Source: Nautilus pompilius (taxonomy: Eukaryota; Mollusca; Cephalopoda; Nautilida; Nautilidae). From it: DNA of 64,000 nt. Both the position numbers and the translations under genes were made by a program. Below, in pieces: positions 1 through 11,418 of this stretch. A model generated the notes under the pieces. The model saw only the letters and a program-made list of their open reading frames with translations. It ran no database searches and was not told the DNA's origin. Location: NCBI GenBank assembly GCA_018389105.1, contig JACATO010000626.1, forward strand, positions 62,001 through 126,000, in the 5' to 3' direction. Every line of letters begins with the position of its first letter. Position 1 is the stretch's first letter.

Positions 1-1015
1 CTGTTTTCAGATGCGCACTCAGTTGTTCTTGGTTGATTGCACAACCACTTGCGAGCCGCTGTTGTGTCATGGCCATTGTGCAAGCTGCTTTTATGTGTAT
101 TTCTGAGGTCTCATGTTGTTTTTGATGCGTTCAGTGCCTTTCTTCCAATTGCAAAAGCCATGGCTCGCATCACACCACGTTGGCTCATAAGCTGGGTGGT
201 GTTTTTCTGCAAACATAATGCATGGAAAGCAAAAGGCTTTGCATTGTTTTGCAGAATAAACCAACCATTCTCGTCTTACTTTTAGCCCATTTGGAAGCAT
301 TTGTTCATACCACGAAGAATGGAATGATCGCCCTTTTTGCATTTTTGGAACATGTAATGTTCATTAACGCCTGGTTGACAAGGTCCAATGTCCAATATTT
401 CTCGAATCAAACCCGGAACCATAGCTTTGTTTGCAAAATTGGCAGGATCTGTTGGATAAGATACAGAGCGGTCCAAAACAGGCGTATAGATACCTTCATC
501 TAATTTCGACGCCGTCGGTTTATCAATCGACTTTGGAGATCTATCATGGCTGATCATTGATGAGCAGTTGTCATCATCTTCGACATCGTCATCTTGAAGA
601 TCTTGGCACTTCGGACTGTCTTCAGCACAGGTTGATTCACCGTGAAAGTCGGGCATCAAGTCACGGAATGAGGAGGCACTTGGACTTGTCCCCGATGCAG
701 CCAGCGATGTTGATGTTGTTGCAGATGCAGTTGAACCTTCACCATGCTCAATTTGTCCTTGCTCGTCTTTTTTACTCTCCTCAATAAGCCATCCCTGAAA
801 TTACCAAATTACGATACATACATATATATACATATATTTTTAGACCTTACCTTGAAAGGGTTTTCCTGATCCGAAGTTCCTGGAGTTTTGAATCTAATCG
901 GTTTCCGAGCTCGGACCAAATCCGAGTGGCATCTCTCACTGTGACGCTTTGTATAGTCACTGTCCATTGTTTGACCACACACAGTGCACTCCAGTTTCCG
1001 ACACTTTGGCGGCAT
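1..1015 (-). pseudogene. ZMYM1/TTF-type zinc finger, hAT-related reading frame, broken, runs off window edge
   Basis: A minus-strand frame starts at the ATG at 1015 and reads a short zinc-finger-like peptide (ECTVCGQTMDS..H..H). A possible splice donor (CAAG|GTAAGG, at 850) and acceptor (TTTCAG, ending at 795) bracket a 56-bp AT-rich gap. The next open frame, roughly 794-282, is acidic and serine-rich and carries the phrase LDIGPCQPG. A frameshift near 300 moves the reading to the frame with HSSWYEQ and REWLVYSAKQ, then the cysteine cluster CKAFCFPCIMF. This order (PCQP, SWY, EWLxYS, FCFxC) is typical of the TTF-type zinc finger in ZMYM1-like proteins and related hAT transposases, which bind DNA ahead of an RNase-H-like domain. 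The two putative exons do not join in phase. I read it as a decayed transposase or a host relative of one; the catalytic part would lie beyond position 1. Confidence 0.55.
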
Positions 1016-1199
1016 GATGTGTAGGCGGTTGCTATAAAGAGCTCACTAGACCTATCTTAATTATTCAAATACTGTAAAATACAGCAAATCTTAAGCTTTT
1101 AAACAGTACATAATAGCATTATAGGGGACCATTATAATGGGGACAAATTTTGATGCGGTGAATTAATTCAATGATGTGATAGTTGTGAAATAATAGCGC

Positions 1200-2260
1200 T
1201 AGTGAAGAACATTTTTTTTCCAACATGTAAATTTCTGACCGATTGGTACCAAAATCCGACCAGGGGGTTTTCCACAGGTCAGGTTATCTTCCTCTGGAGC
1301 TGAAGTTCGAGGGGTTATGGCGTCCTCTGCGGGTTGCTGATCTGTTGGAGCCAAATTTTCCACAGGTTGAGTCGTCTGTGGTGTTTTCTCCTCCAAGGGC
1401 TCCTTCGGAGGATCCTTATCTTTATGGGTGTCAGCACTCTGGGAACTCCCCTCGGTGTGCCTGCCCCCTTTCTTTGCAGATCTTACAAAACGGTGGTTCT
1501 GTAGGCTGGTCTTTGTAGACCACCGAGAAGGAATATGTCCGACATTTCTCTGATTCTTCTCGGGATAGGCTCCCGGAGAATCATTTTAACGCTCCTCTGT
1601 CCTGAGAGGAATACTCAGGCAATCATCGTATTTCAAGGGTACGATTACCTTTCCACACTAGGACAGGGGCAATCCGCGGACCTTTACCGGGCCACGGGAC
1701 TGTCGCCTCTTACAGTATAGTTTATTCCGTTAATGGAGAGGCTTTTGGTCGAGATTAATTCAGCATCTCGATGGCCCCTCCATAGCTGGAAATGACTACA
1801 CGGACTTTCTCGCTGAGTCTGGCATCGAGCGACGCTTTCCCGACTTCCAGGCAACTTACCGCTTTGTTGGCCTGGAGGAAGAGCGAGCTGCTCTTCTCGG
1901 AATTTAGATTCCGAGGGTTGGACGGATCCGTGTCCGACTCCTCAGGAAATCTCTGAAGGACCGACCGTCTGTGTTCCTCCGTTGTCCTCATAGTCCTTCA
2001 GATTATTATTGCTAGCCCCTACCTCCTTTGTCTAGCTGTTCTGGCACAGCTGGAACCTGCTGAGGAGGCTGATGGCTGAGGCTCCATCGTTTTTTTAATA
2101 TTTATTAAGTTCGAAAAAATACAAACAACTGTAAAGGAAACTAAGTGGAGATAGGAACAAACAGAATAAGGACAGAAGTATTTAAATAACTTACAGTTGG
2201 CAGGTAAACTAAAGCTCAGAGGAAAAGGGGGAAAATAAGCTAAGTGTTCATGTGATCACT
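1200..2260 (-). mobile_element. LINE fragment M1: 5' UTR piece plus decayed ORF1
   Basis: The ORF1 start (MEPQPSAS, ATG at 2087) matches the MEPQPSTS start of other copies in the window. It breaks at once: a stop follows within about 20 codons and the frame resumes at 1991. Recognisable ORF1 phrases include SSSLFLQANK, VRVVISSYGGA, SGQRS and LREPIPRRIRE. At least three frameshifts or stops occur between 1991 and 1200, and homology ends near 1200. The AT-rich stretch 2095-2260 looks like the 5' UTR of copy H. This is an old ORF1 remnant with no coding capacity. Confidence 0.7.
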
Positions 2261-2760
2261 AAACCTGGCTCATCGTCCTGGGGGCATCGCAGACTTGTAT
2301 CCTAAAGATCCGTCCAGAATGAAAGTGCCACCTTTTCGGGTGGGCACTTCTATTCCATCAACCCCCTGAGTCATTGTGACAGATAGAGGGGGGGGCTGTG
2401 ACTGATTCTAAAAAGTGTCGGGAGGGGCCTCCAGCGAGTGGGCCTGGCTGTCTTCCGTTATTTCCCTTTTTGGTGGTGTGGGTGGGTTAGATTTTGGGCT
2501 GGTCCACTTGGGGCCTCATCTCCTTGATTTTTGGCTATTTGGGGGGTGAGGAGTTCACGCCTTTGTCTGTTCCAGGGGCCTGGACACCTTCCTCTGGAGC
2601 TATTGCTTCAGAGGTTGTGATGTCCTCTGGATCCTTAACCTCCATGGGATTTTGGTTACAGGAGACTTTGCTGTGTTCTCAACAGATTTTTCTAACAGAG
2701 ATCAAAAAATTGTTAATGTATTTATTATTAGTTTTAAACAAAATGTTTAGGGCAAAATAG
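2261..2760 (-). mobile_element. LINE fragment M2: ORF1 linker and ORF1/ORF2 intergenic region
   Basis: The minus strand carries the proline/glutamate-rich ORF1 linker, then the ORF1 terminal hairpin (arms at 2323-2332 and 2339-2349). The conserved GGACGG block follows, and then a decayed ORF2 leader. It stops where the M1 5' UTR begins, so the ORF2 body is missing. Identification rests on the hairpin plus GGACGG order seen in the better copies. Confidence 0.55.
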
Positions 2761-5279
2761 AAGTGTAGTATTAAATGATAACAAAAACTATTGTACATTT
2801 GAAGATGGTGGTGGTTTTGTTTTTTCATTGTCATTGGATGCTGAATACTGTATCTCTCCCACTGAATTGTAGATAAGCTTTAATCTGTCTTATCTCTGTG
2901 TCTGTATTATACTAAAGTCAGTTCATTGGAAGCACCATAGCCAATGGACCTATCTATCGTATGTCTAAATGATTGTAAACTGGTGTACCTTTGACTCTCT
3001 GATTGTATGAGTTGAGAAATGTTTGATGCTTGAAAAGAGAATATTATCCTCAGCTACCATGAAATTGGTAATTCAAAAAATATAGAGTAAATGAACTATG
3101 TATGGTTGTGTGGATATATATGCCTGAAAAGAGCCTGGCTTTTTCAAAATCTGTCATATTTACTGTGTGCTGGATTTTTGAGATAACTGTGTGGTACTGG
3201 GTAGTTGTGGCAGCATTGTTGTGCATCATTACAGAACAACATCCACCTGATTATAGTAAGTCTGACTTTCATCTTTTCTGATCCATGAAGGTGGTCATCA
3301 GAGGGGTATATTTGCTGATGGCAATTCTGTTTAGGCAGCAGTCCACAACTATTTACATTAACAACCATATGGCTCCCTATCACCCCGCTGGCTTTCCAGC
3401 TGCCAGCAATGACTTGCACGGGGGCTGGCAGTGGAACTGTTGCCACTGGGGCTTTCTGCTAGAAAAAACATGGGACCTGCCACACGAGAACTTGCGGAGA
3501 CAGCAATGGATGCACACCAGTTCGGCTTCACTCCATAGATAGGCTGGGTACAACAACCATAACTGATTTTTACTTAGAATTCAAAACCTTATTTACCAGC
3601 AGCAGAAGTGCACTGTCTCAAGCCACCTTGAAGAAATATAAATTAATATTTTAGAAACAGAAAATTGGATTCTCTGTTCTGTTTTAGAGAACCGAAGCTA
3701 CTTCACATCAGGAAATGTTTTAAAAAGAGGCTTTAGTCTCATGTTTACCTGTAAAATTGTTGTAGTTTGGTTTCTAATGTATAAATTTTAAGGTGATATA
3801 TGTATTGTTTTTGAAGACTTTTTAGAAAAATGTCCATGCCATGACTTTATTTTAGGAATTTATTATTTTGTTTTGTGCATTTTTAAAAAATGTTTTTATT
3901 TTTGTTATTTGGTTTTGGTCTGTTTTCCTTATGGTTGACTTGAAAATGTTTTAAATAAAAGATTTAATTAAAAACATTAAATGTCTGATTAGTTATTGAT
4001 ATTTTAGTCTATAATTCATTTTTCTAGCTATAAAGGTATCATTGACAAGTCAGCAAAACCAATGATATGTAAATATATTACTTTATTATTATAAAAGTAA
4101 CAAAAGAATAATATGAACTTAAAATGCTGATATTGCATTTTTAAGATTATGAAAACCAAGGTGATATGTAATTCCATTAGTCTACAAATAATACATAGCA
4201 TTAATGCCATCAGAAATGTCCATATTTGCCAATTTTGCTTCATTTTTATTGTGGGTGCAAGAAGAACATGGAATAAAGGCTGAATGGTAGACATTTGGAG
4301 TATTCCTTATATTTTACTGGTGGATTATGTATTAATTTTATTATGTTACAATGATGAGATAAGATCTTTGGGCTGTATTTTGCGGGTATATTGGTCAAGC
4401 AAAAATGGGGTTGCTCACTTGCCCCATAGGCTCTGGAAAGCTGCCTGGCTAATAATTGAGAGAAACAGTGCCAATGTCCATCTCCACATTTCACCCAACT
4501 GTCAACTATAATCAACACTGATGATCAGACTATTTATCCGAAACTAACATGGAAAGGGTCAAACAACTGAGAGCTCTGATGACAGGTGGTTTGTTTCATT
4601 AATTCTTGTAGGCCAGGATTAGTATTGAGGAAGTTGGTTTTGCATTTGTCTTTCCCCCACCCACCCGTTTCCGAGATGTGCCATATTACCACCGCCATTT
4701 CTATTGATCACCCCAACTTTCTCAAAATTCTGGATCCACTCCCTGATAACACAAACTATAAAAACAACAAAAACACAATCATACAATTTTACACTGCAAA
4801 CAAACTTTAAAGAAAATGTTATCATCTTTTAAAATTTGTATTGTATCAGATTATAAAATGCTTTAATAGAAGAAAATCAAATCAGTCAACCACCTGTCAT
4901 TTGACTTCCAGTTATCCAACTGGTCTTTGATATCTGACTTTTCCAATATAAGCCAAGTAAATTCATTTTCAAATATCCAACCTTTGTGAAATAGTTAGCA
5001 TCCTTTACACTTCTTGCTTGACGGTAGGTTGCAGCATGTTATCTAACTAATATTTAAAATAGTTCAGCCAGTCTTTACTACTGAACAAAACTAAAGAAAG
5101 TTGTTGGATAAGCAACAACACTGGTTTAGGTATCCAACCATCTCTAGATCCCATTAGGGTCAGATAACAGGTTGTTTACCCAAACAGTTCTGAAAAGGGG
5201 AAGTCGTCAGCTCTCACATTATTCTTGAGACTTCATCAGTGAGAATTTTTAAAAACATATTATATATGGAAAAAAAAGA
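2761..5279. other. AT-rich stretch without a recognisable gene
   Basis: I see no credible coding region. Open frames are short and overlap on both strands. The least AT-rich part, 3280-3545, is open for 85 codons on plus, but I do not recognise its translation. An AATAAA near 3954 lies in long A/T runs. This may be ordinary unique sequence or very old repeat. Confidence 0.5.
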
Positions 5280-6620
5280 AAAAACAAAAAGGCTGTGGAG
5301 AAACAATTAACAAGTCACAGTGATGAAGAGTATTTGAGAGAAGCAGCAGGAGCTGGAGTAAAGAATTGCTAAGCCCTATAAGTGTATCTTCTTACAACGT
5401 GATGCATCTGGACCTACTGATGGACCTTCTCCTGAAGCTATTCTTATACCAGGTGAACATCAAAGTGAAGTAGCCAGGATTCGTAATGGATGTTGGTAGC
5501 ATTTCTTGCAGAGTAAGGGTTTGCTATGAGAGGTAATGATCAAACAATTAGGTCTGCATGCAATGGTGACTACTTTGGTCTGTTGGAATTGATTGCAAAG
5601 TATAACACATTCTTGGCATAGCACAGTCAGACTAAAGCTAACAAAGGCAAGAGACGCATCAATTATTTATCAGCAAGTGTGTGCAAGGAACTGACTTAGG
5701 TCATGGCAAAAGTTTTGTAGATGTCCTGATTGATCGAGTTAAACAGAAAAAAATATAATTCAATATCTTTGGATTCATGTGAAGACAATGCTCACATTCA
5801 CCAACTTACTGTCATTTTGCAATATTTCAAACTAAATCGGCCTGTGTAGCGCTTGTTTGTACCTTTCTTAAGTCAACAGGCCATAATAGAAAAGAAATGA
5901 CAGAACATTTCTAATATTTATTCAAGGTGCTAGGATTAACATAGGGGAATTCTGTGGCTAATATTGCAGTTAAGCATGATAAAGCATGAGGACCATATGA
6001 TCAAATGAGTAAACTTAAGACAGGAATTTTATCTTGCAAGCACTTCAACAACATCAGCAAAACTTTGGAAGCAGTGTAACTCAATTTGAATTCTGTGGCT
6101 GGTGTTTTGAAGTCACTCAGATTTAGTCATGATAATTTTGAAGAAGCTGGCAAGATTCTTTCAGGAAAAGAAGATTGTAGGTAAAAGGTGTTGAGCTCAT
6201 CATATTGTGCATCAGCAGCCAGCTGAGCTAAGCTGATGCTAAAGGAAGCTTTTCATAATAAGGTCTGTTAACAATGTATCAACAGGCTTTTGGTATGCCT
6301 GAAATTTCACTTAACCTACAGCAAATTATGTAATCTTCTTGGATGTGGACCCTGATTCTATTACAATTGATGCAAGTAAGTTGTTGGACTTCTACTACAA
6401 GCAAGATCTGGATATCAACCTTGGTGTTCCAGTTATTCCTCTGTCTTTTTGGATCAGAAAAAGGAAGACTGCATCTTGGAAACATTTATGTATAATATCA
6501 TACTTCACAATGATGTTCAAGTTACTTTTCCTACATAGGAATTGCTTTGAAGATCTATCTCACACATGGTCACTAACTGTTCTGGTAACTGATCCTTTTC
6601 AAAATTAAAGCTGATCAAAA
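5280..6620 (+). pseudogene. Heavily decayed hAT-like (ZMYM1-type) transposase
   Basis: Read across frames on the plus strand, short phrases appear in the order expected for the RNase-H-like core of ZMYM1-like hAT proteins. GLLELIAKYN (about 5580) is followed by YLSASVCKELT (about 5660). Next come ISLDSCEDNAHIHQLT (about 5765, first catalytic-Asp region), LKSTGHNRKEMTEH (about 5870) and ANIAVKHDKA (about 5965, cf. the usual GQSYDNAS region). A remnant near 6220 resembles the RWSARADA segment. In-frame stops occur every few dozen codons, so it cannot make protein. I found no terminal inverted repeats or target duplication. It could derive from the same family as the frame at 1-1015, but the two lie on opposite strands. 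Confidence 0.5.
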
Positions 6621-7059
6621 GCTTTCAACAAGCTACTACGACTCAAAGTAGTCTCTCAAATCTTGCCATATTGACGCTGAATGGGATATACTTTGTAGTC
6701 TTGTCTATATGGACATTGTTCACACGTATGCCAGCCAAAAGCAACACAAGGCATTGCTTTGAAATACATACTATACATATTTAGATTTGCTATATTGAAA
6801 TGTAAATAGGAAAATATAAATAAAAAGCTAATCTACTGAAGTTTTCTAAAGCCCCACAAACATTTAAATCAGCTGTAAATACCAGGCACTTTCTCCATAT
6901 TTTACAGCATTTTATTTTTGTGCTCCTAGTTTGCATTTTTTTAATTAAAAAGGAATTCTGGCTGAGTTTGGAATATTCTGATAAGTATATCTGAGTTGTC
7001 ATCTGTCTGTCTGTGTAAGGAAGGCTAAGGAAAATTGTGTGTGCTTGTAGGTGTTAACT
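6621..7059. other. Non-coding AT-rich spacer
   Basis: No coding frame, RNA gene or repeat is visible. It separates the decayed hAT-like sequence from the first member of the LINE array. Confidence 0.5.
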
Positions 7060-7515
7060 AGGATATAAATATCTTCGACAGAGTAGGACCTGAGTTCCTG
7101 CTCTAAGATATCATTGAAGTTCTGAAGGAACGACGTCCGCTCCCTCTCCACTGTAGGTTCGTACACTACACCGAACAATGACTTTTCATTGGAGCTGATT
7201 TTTAAAGCAAACTATCGCTATTCTACCTCCATTATCACTGAAGGTGAGTTCTATTTCTATATTTAGACTATGGTGGAGAAGAATGCAGACACCTTTCTTC
7301 CTACCTATAGGGACTAAACTTGTGTATTGTTCCATGCCAGTTAGTGAAGTATCTATCTATTTCCTGTTTGTTTTGTAGATGTAGCTCTTGCATGCATATT
7401 TTGCTATCGTTTGCAGAATGTTCTTGATGATCTAGAAAGTCATTCCAGTGTTTGTTAAATTTTATCCCTCTTAAATTCAGGGATAAAAATTCCAAACGTC
7501 TGGACAATCGCTTAA
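7060..7515 (-). pseudogene. L0 ORF2 N-terminal fragment (AP endonuclease part)
   Basis: The frame reads SRRLEFLSLNLRGIKF, then KICMQELHLQNKQ, then NWHG, matching the first 65 residues of ORF2 in the other copies, including the conserved SLNLRG asparagine and the QE pair. The expected ATG is lost by a 2-nt deletion. The frame breaks at 7301 (stop after FSPYR) and continues decayed through RKKGVCILLHHS to about 7060. The endonuclease catalytic GDFN and SDH motifs are absent, so it has no function. Confidence 0.75.
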
Positions 7516-7677
7516 TCAGCTCAAAGTTAAACCCGAAAAATCCGCCCAAAGAGAGTGACACCTATTTAGGTGAGCATTTCCATGGGGCCGTGCCCCCGAG
7601 TTTGTTTAACAGGGGGAGGGAGGGAGCGATTCAGGTTCCTGAGGAGTTGTGGATACTGATTGAGTATCCCCTAACCC

Positions 7678-7809
7678 TAACCCGCGTTCTACGCGATAAT
7701 CTACAGACACTAACCCGCGTTCTACGCGGTAATCTACAGACAATAACCCGCGTTCTACGCGATAATCTACAGACAATAACCCGAGTTCTACGCGATAATC
7801 TACAGACAA
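7678..7809. repeat. 33-bp tandem repeat, four units, next to a CCCTAA-type run
   Basis: Four head-to-tail 33-bp units lie at 7678-7710, 7711-7743, 7744-7776 and 7777-7809, plus a short partial unit. Each begins TAACCC and differs from its neighbours by one to three bases. Immediately upstream, 7668-7683 reads CCCTAACCCTAACCC. Because 33 is a multiple of 3, both strands show open 11-residue repeats, which are an artefact rather than a protein. It sits inside copy L0, between its 5' UTR and ORF1 end. Confidence 0.9.
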
Positions 7810-8155
7810 TAACCTGAGGGCTCAGCACGAGCTAACAAAGAGAGAAATAGCAGGAAAGTGATCCGCCCACCTAATGAATATGCATGAGAACCTGACACAG
7901 TGTTTAACGCCAAAGACCCTCTCTGACTAACAAAGTCAATTCTAAACTAATCTGGCACCAAAATCGAAGAGTGAACGCAGGATGGAGAAAACTAAATAAC
8001 AATAGGTCGCTAGGCTGAGAAATTCACAGCACGATGAACTCAAGAAAAACCGCAAAACGCACGGAAATTTGAATAAATTTGCATAAAAAAGTGTCTTACC
8101 TTGAAGATGCTGTATCTTCGAAGAAAACGGCTCTGCTGTCGGAATTCGGGGTCGT

Positions 8156-10888
8156 CCGAGGTTTGAAGGGGAGGCTGGTGAGAGCAGGGGCTGCCCAAAC
8201 TCCTCCGAGAGCCGGCAGGAGAGGTACGGTTTGTCGTGGCTGAGACTCTCGGATACAGAGTTCACTCTCCGCCTGTCCCTAGAGGTGTATGCTGGGGTGA
8301 CCGGATGAGGGAGGCGAGAGTCTGAGATGAGGCTTAAAGTGCCGTGTGAGGAGAAAATGGATGGAGACAGGTTCTTCCCTCGTCACGTGGTGGTCAGAGA
8401 TGATGTCAGGTCGAGGTGTAGACGGGAGGTTGCCCGGTGACAGTCATCATGCTGACCGACGCCCAATTCCACATCGTGAAGGCAGAAGCTGGAGCAGAGG
8501 TGATGAAGCTGCAGGAGAGAGGGAGAAGCGAGGTTAGTCCAAAAGAGGGAAGAAGTGATAGATGGAGGCTGGGAGACGGAGAGGGATGCTGATGAAATAA
8601 GATCTTCCGAAAATTACAATCTCTCTAAAACGAAAAGGGGGAGAAGGGATAAAGAGGAGGAAAAGGAGTTTTAAAATCTTAGTCCCCAGACGAAACGTAG
8701 GCATCATCAAAAAGGTGAACAGCCCGCGGACGGACGTAGGGGTGGTGATGGGACTCGAGGGGTTGGCCTAGAGTTGAGATGAGGTGGTGGCTGGCTAGAT
8801 GAGGTGAGGGCGGAGTTGATGGTCTGTATTGATGTCCGAGGACGTTGATGAGCCAGATGGACGAGTATGTCGCCCTGTCAGTGATGCTGGACTGCGTGAC
8901 CGTATATTTTAGCCGTAAGTAAATCGTCACGTAGTTTTGGTTGAGGTGGGCTGACCGCCCTCTAGAACCTTCCGACTACCCCAAGCGATCCGCTGAGCGG
9001 AGAAGACCAGGAAGTTCGAAAGACGGTTCTTTTTACTCGAAGGGGGAACCCAAAGATGCGCCAGTACAAAGTGAGTTTGTCCTGGGGACTTTCAATGCGG
9101 AAGATGAAATCTCGGACTGGGCTCCACAGTTCTGTTGCCGGAGCAGGAGAATAGACAGTGGATGGCCGTGTCGTCCTGCTCGGGACAAGCGAGACATTTC
9201 GGAGAAGTTAGCAGTTTCCATTTATGCTTATTTTCCCTCGTGGGGAGTACATTTCGTAAGTTTCCAGTGTATGTCAGAGGAATACCCGTCCATCAGGCAG
9301 TTGATGGAAGCTTTCCAGATTCTATTCCATGGAAGCGGTCCTGATTGTGAGGTGGCTTCCCGCTTTCCCATGTAGTCCAGTTCCGTGATCGGGCCTTGAC
9401 ACCAGGAAGTAGATGTCACGCTGAGATAGTTTGTCTAGACCAACTACGTTAGTACCTAAGCTTACGGTGTTGTCTGTGCCAATGTTAACGTTAGATTTAT
9501 AGAATATTTTGGGTGTAGTGTAGGTGTCTGTCTTTTTGTAAAGAAAGAGGTTAGAAGAGGACCATCCGGTTAGTTGGGATTTAATTTTGTTAGTGTTGGG
9601 TATTAGTGCGGGTGTTAGTGAGAAAGTAGATGCCGAGAAGTTTGATCTTGTCTTCCGCCCATGTGATGTTGAACTGCTGTAGCGGCTGTCGGGCGCCCCC
9701 CCAAGCCGTGCTGCCTTGGTTTTACGGCGGTTAATAGGGCTCCTGAGGCTCGCTCGTATACTGCCATGGCTGCAAAGGCAGCTCCCATGCTTGTCTCATC
9801 CCTCAGCAGAAGTGTGGTGTCGTCTACATATTGTTGGATGCAGGTTCCTTCTATACCTGTGATGTTTGTTAATTGTCTGTTTAGTGCTGCCAATGGTTCC
9901 GCCGTTAGAACGTAGAGCACGGCGCTTAGGGGGCACCCCTGCCGGATTCCTCGGGTTGGGTGGAAGGACGAAGATAGCCGTTTTGGAAAATTTGAGTGCG
10001 TATGTTGGTGTAGGTGGTGAGATGTATATAATTGCAAAATACTCCCCGAAGCCAAGGATTTTGAGCAGAAAATTCCAGTCTACCCTATCAAAGGCTTTTT
10101 GTTGATCGACGGCTAGCATAATTCCTATGGAATTTTGTGTCTAGCCTACTTGTAGTTTCTCTGAACAGGTCTGATCAGCACTAGTAACTTCATGCATGAC
10201 TTTGGCTAACGCCTTAGCTATAATTTATAATCACTATTTAAGAGACTGATGGGCCTCCAGTTGTTCAAGCGCTCTGTCACCCTCCTTCGGTAGCAGTGCG
10301 TTGGCTTTCCGAGAGCACCCCCTTACTGTATGCGCTATTCTCAACCATTGTCAGGGCCTTAGCTAGGAGGTATTCAAGCCTCTTATAGAAATCCAGCGTA
10401 AGGCCATCATCGCCTGGGGATTTCTTTATTTGAAGCCCTAATGGCTTGTTTTATTTCTTGGATGGTTAGGGGTCCTTGAGAGCTCGGTTTCTAGTTTATT
10501 TTCTAGACACGCCAAGATGCTGTCCTGAGCTGACGGACAAGTGTCTTTACTGTACAACTCTTTATAGTACCGAGTCTCTTCCCTAATTATATCACCTATA
10601 TCGGTTAAGACGCGGCCTTCCTTATTTATAAGCTTGTTTATAGATTTCCTATCTGCCTTAGCTTTCTCTAATCCAGACTTTCTACAACCTTCGCCGTTCA
10701 TGGCCGGTACTCGGGCCTTCTGTCTTGTCTAATTGCAATCTGGCTAACTGGGTTTTGATGGCTTCAATTTTATTGACTCTATCTGAACCTAGCGCCGCTT
10801 TGGTTAATTCTTGTTTCAGTTGATTTTCTAGTAATTCTCTATACGCGCTACGTGCCTGACAATACTTGATACTAAAAGTCCTTATCTG
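8156..10888 (-). mobile_element. LINE copy A2, 5'-truncated, D/E subfamily
   Basis: It starts at 10888, directly after the T-run 10889-10896 (the A-tract of copy A1 on the minus strand). The first sequence is ORF2 linker, so ORF1 and the endonuclease were lost by 5' truncation. It ends near 8156 with the conserved 3' tail block (about 8290 down to 8156), but without a clear A-tract. Wording of the C-terminal ORF2 region matches copies D and E. Confidence 0.75.
8679..10888 (-). pseudogene. A2 ORF2 remnant: linker, RT and C-terminal zinc-knuckle region
   Basis: Pieces in order on minus: the linker before RT (about 10880-10700), ADRKSINKLINKEGRVL with TCPSAQD (10660-10530), and RT motif A region MLAVDQQKAFDRVDWNFLLK (10119-10055). 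GIRQGCPLSAVLYVLTAEPL (about 9965) and QQYVDDTTLLLRDE (about 9840-9800) follow. In the YxDD box Ala is replaced by Val; both aspartates remain. Later pieces are GPLPWNR and SSDIHWKL (about 9350-9250) and SITDRATYSSIWLIN (about 8880). At least six frameshifts or deletions separate these, and most of the thumb and connection is deleted between about 9700 and 9480. Non-functional. Confidence 0.75.
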
Positions 10889-11104
10889 TTTTTTTTCGGT
10901 GTAGTGGGGATGTTGAGGGTTGAGGTGCGAGCTGGGTCGGGCCGCCCAGCTGAGGTCTTATCTACGACCGTTTGTGTTGTTTTCTGGTTCCTCAGCCCCG
11001 CGGGCTATTCAAACTCCTTCGTATTGCACGCAGGAGGGGTAAGTTTCTCCAGGCTGCACTCCCTAATAACAGAGTTGTCTCTGTGTGTCCTTAGTTCTAA
11101 TTGG

Positions 11105-11324
11105 CACCTTTTTTCCTACCTGAGGGGTCGAGGCTGAAGATCATGCACCCCGACCAGTTAGCGAAGTGCTTATCTACCTGGTGTTGCGATTTTAGATGTA
11201 ATTCTTGTAGGCAGGCGATCATCGGTTGGTTAGAATTTTCAAGTTGATCGAGAAAAGTGTTCCAGTGGTGATTGAATTTAATCCCCCGTAAATTGAGGGA
11301 TAAAAATTCTAAGCGTCTAAACAT
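11105..11324 (-). pseudogene. A1 ORF2 N-terminal stub
   Basis: ATG at 11324 (or the in-frame ATG at 11330) opens FRRLEFLSLNLRGIKF, followed by CLQELHLKSQHQVDKHFANW and DPSGRKKG. This is the start of the AP endonuclease domain. Sequence then passes within a few bases into AATTAG and the 3' tail, which belong to the element's far end. Endonuclease active-site motifs after RKKG and the entire RT are missing. Confidence 0.8.
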
Positions 11325-11390
11325 GATCATAAGCCGATACTCATCGTCCGGAGAGGTTACCTAAGTCGAAAACGGGTGGTCCGTCCAAAA

Positions 11391-11418
11391 GAAGCGTCAC
11401 CGCTTAGCTGTTCGCTTC
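11391..11418 (-). other. ORF1 stop-codon hairpin, copy A1
   Basis: Stem GAAGCG/CGCTTC (11418-11413 with 11396-11391 on minus), 16-nt loop containing the ORF1 TAA. Confidence 0.75.

Larger units (their letters stand above)
7060..8155 (-). mobile_element. LINE copy L0 (partial, 3' part missing)
   Basis: In minus orientation it begins near 8155, just after the 3' tail of copy A2. It has a 5' UTR with a splice-donor-like GGTAAGAC at 8100-8093, then jumps to a 33-bp tandem repeat block. After that come the ORF1 terminal region (MEMLT stop context near 7575) and the start of ORF2. Homology ends near 7060 inside the endonuclease, where ILGDFNC should follow. Most of ORF1 and all of the RT are missing. 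The 5' end has no A-tract/GATC boundary, so position 8155 is approximate. Confidence 0.75.

Noticed and set aside
3280..3545. Possible host exon
   Set aside because: The frame is open for only 85 codons, the opposite strand is open as well, I recognise no domain, and no convincing splice borders in phase were found.
7678..7809. Possible CRISPR array
   Set aside because: The 33-bp units are contiguous with no unique spacers, and the window is eukaryotic.
7631..7828. Open frames of 65-121 codons across the 33-bp repeat on both strands
   Set aside because: They arise because the repeat unit is a multiple of three without stops; mirrored frames on the other strand show the same periodicity and there is no plausible start context.
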